Below, piece by piece: positions 5,663 through 6,121 of a stretch of 6,121 bases of DNA. Below the pieces are notes generated by a model that was not told where the DNA came from, searched no databases, and saw nothing but the letters and a program-made list of their open reading frames with translations. The DNA is taken from positions 1-6,121 of the forward strand of contig JACQUS010000090.1 in the NCBI GenBank assembly GCA_016210125.1. The letters run 5' to 3'. This DNA comes from Chloroflexota bacterium (GTDB lineage: Bacteria > Chloroflexota > UBA6077 > FW602-bin22 > JACQUS01). Made by a program: the position numbers and the translations under genes. Within the stretch, counting starts at the first letter, position 1, and the number at the start of each line of letters is the position of its first letter.

Positions 5663-5777
5663 CTCTCCCCCTCTGCTCCTCCTCTCCGAGTCGGAGAGGG
5701 GGAAGGGAGAGAGGCCCCTGCGCCCGCGGCGCTGCGGCGCAGCCGCTTATCATTCATCGCCGGCGTCCCGGAGGGAC
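5663..5777. repeat. Hairpin-rich intergenic repeat between the TIR and tautomerase genes
   Basis: Three perfect inverted repeats follow each other: CCTCTCCGA/TCGGAGAGG (5681-5689 with 5691-5699, in a purine/pyrimidine-biased CT-rich/GA-rich stretch from 5663 to 5713), GCTGCG/CGCAGC (5731-5736 with 5738-5743) and GTCCC/GGGAC (5765-5769 with 5773-5777). The last two fall downstream of the TIR gene stop (5818) in its transcription direction and might help end that transcript. The pattern is typical of dispersed hairpin repeats in GC-rich genomes. Part of it resembles 104-152. Confidence 0.6.
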
Positions 5778-5817
5778 CTGACCAACGTTCCGAAGGCGGT
5801 CGGTTCGCAGACCCAGT

Positions 5818-6121
5818 TTACGCGATCGGGGTGTCCCGCCGCCGCAGCGCTTTGTCCAAAAGGACCGCGAGCTGCTCGTCGTAGCGGCTCGGATCCGCGA
5901 AGTCGGCGTAGTTGCGCTCAAGCAGAAAGGGCTTGAGGTCGCGGCCCTGCCCGCGGCGAACCTCGAAGCCGGGCTGTCTCCAGTCATCGTCGAGCGATAT
6001 GGAGACGATCTTGTCGCGGTCCTCGTCGATCTGCTCCTCGATCTCTTTCTTGACCGCGTCACGCATAAGTGCCTTGAGAGAGCAAAGCACGAGCATTTTC
6101 TCGTGGCTGCGTCGCTTCTCG
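5818..6121 (-). CDS. TIR-domain protein, C-terminal part (5' end outside window)
   Basis: The frame is open from the window edge to the TAA at 5818, giving 100 residues. It fits the C-terminal half of a bacterial TIR domain: RSHEKMLVLCS (the usual HDKLLLVLS strand), DAVKKEIEEQ (helix holding the Glu that is catalytic in NAD-cleaving TIRs), DKIVSISLDDDW (the VLFPIRLDD strand), GRDLKPFLLERNYADFADPSRYDEQLAVLLDKAL (the DF--W-DHDAY--A---LL--L ending). The Trp usually found three or four residues before the Glu (SAWVEKE) is Ala here. Such domains occur in immune effectors that degrade or cyclise NAD+ and in scaffolding proteins; which applies depends on the missing N-terminal part. An internal ATG at 6096 is not a likely start, because it would cut the domain in half. 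Confidence 0.7.
   Translation of the reverse strand, partial: EKRRSHEKMLVLCSLKALMRDAVKKEIEEQIDEDRDKIVSISLDDDWRQPGFEVRRGQGRDLKPFLLERNYADFADPSRYDEQLAVLLDKALRRRDTPIA

Noticed and set aside
4386..5753. A single 455-residue minus-strand protein
   Set aside because: The frame runs through the tautomerase gene in another frame, through hairpin repeats and across the IS boundary. Only the last 87 residues look like a protein, the transposase N-terminus.
5780..5817. tRNA-like GGTTCGC segment
   Set aside because: No acceptor, D or anticodon stem can be formed around it.

Overview
This 6.1-kb, very GC-rich window looks like bacterial chromosome. All five recognisable genes and one broken transposase gene lie on the minus strand, so they read right to left. 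Gene content (a NuoG-type complex I subunit, a short citrate-synthase-fold protein annotated as citryl-CoA lyase in relatives) together with GC-rich hairpin repeats between genes suggests Chloroflexota or a similar high-GC phylum. That placement is inference; no marker gene is present to fix it.

Layout, in the direction of transcription. (1) Right edge, 5818 to 6121: the C-terminal part of a TIR-domain protein whose start lies outside the window. (2) 5531-5817: a gap with several hairpins. (3) 5141-5530: a tautomerase-superfamily protein that appears to hold two 4-oxalocrotonate-tautomerase-like units in one chain. (4) 4160-5140: a repeat-rich gap of about 1 kb. It holds a 572-bp deletion derivative of an IS1182-type insertion sequence (4202-4773) with 15-bp perfect inverted ends, a likely 4-bp target duplication (TTGT) and only the N-terminal part of the transposase. 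The element sits inside an older palindromic repeat, and more hairpins follow it. (5) 4147 down to 184: a compact run of three genes, a nitrilase-superfamily amidohydrolase, a citrate synthase/citryl-CoA lyase-like protein and NuoG. (6) 1-183: a non-coding tail with hairpins that could end the operon and resembles part of the 5.7-kb repeat.

Function. The nitrilase-like and lyase-like genes are separated by 3 bp, with the Shine-Dalgarno of the second inside the end of the first, so they are almost certainly co-transcribed. nuoG follows in the same direction after 37-79 bp. NuoG carries all ligands for four Fe-S clusters (N1b, N5, N4, N7) and lacks the Cys/Sec of formate dehydrogenases. It is not next to nuoF or nuoH in the visible DNA, which is an unusual setting. 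No CRISPR array, rRNA or tRNA gene was seen. The most notable items are the nested mobile element just upstream of the metabolic operon and the TIR-domain gene cut by the window edge, which may mark an immune locus beyond it.
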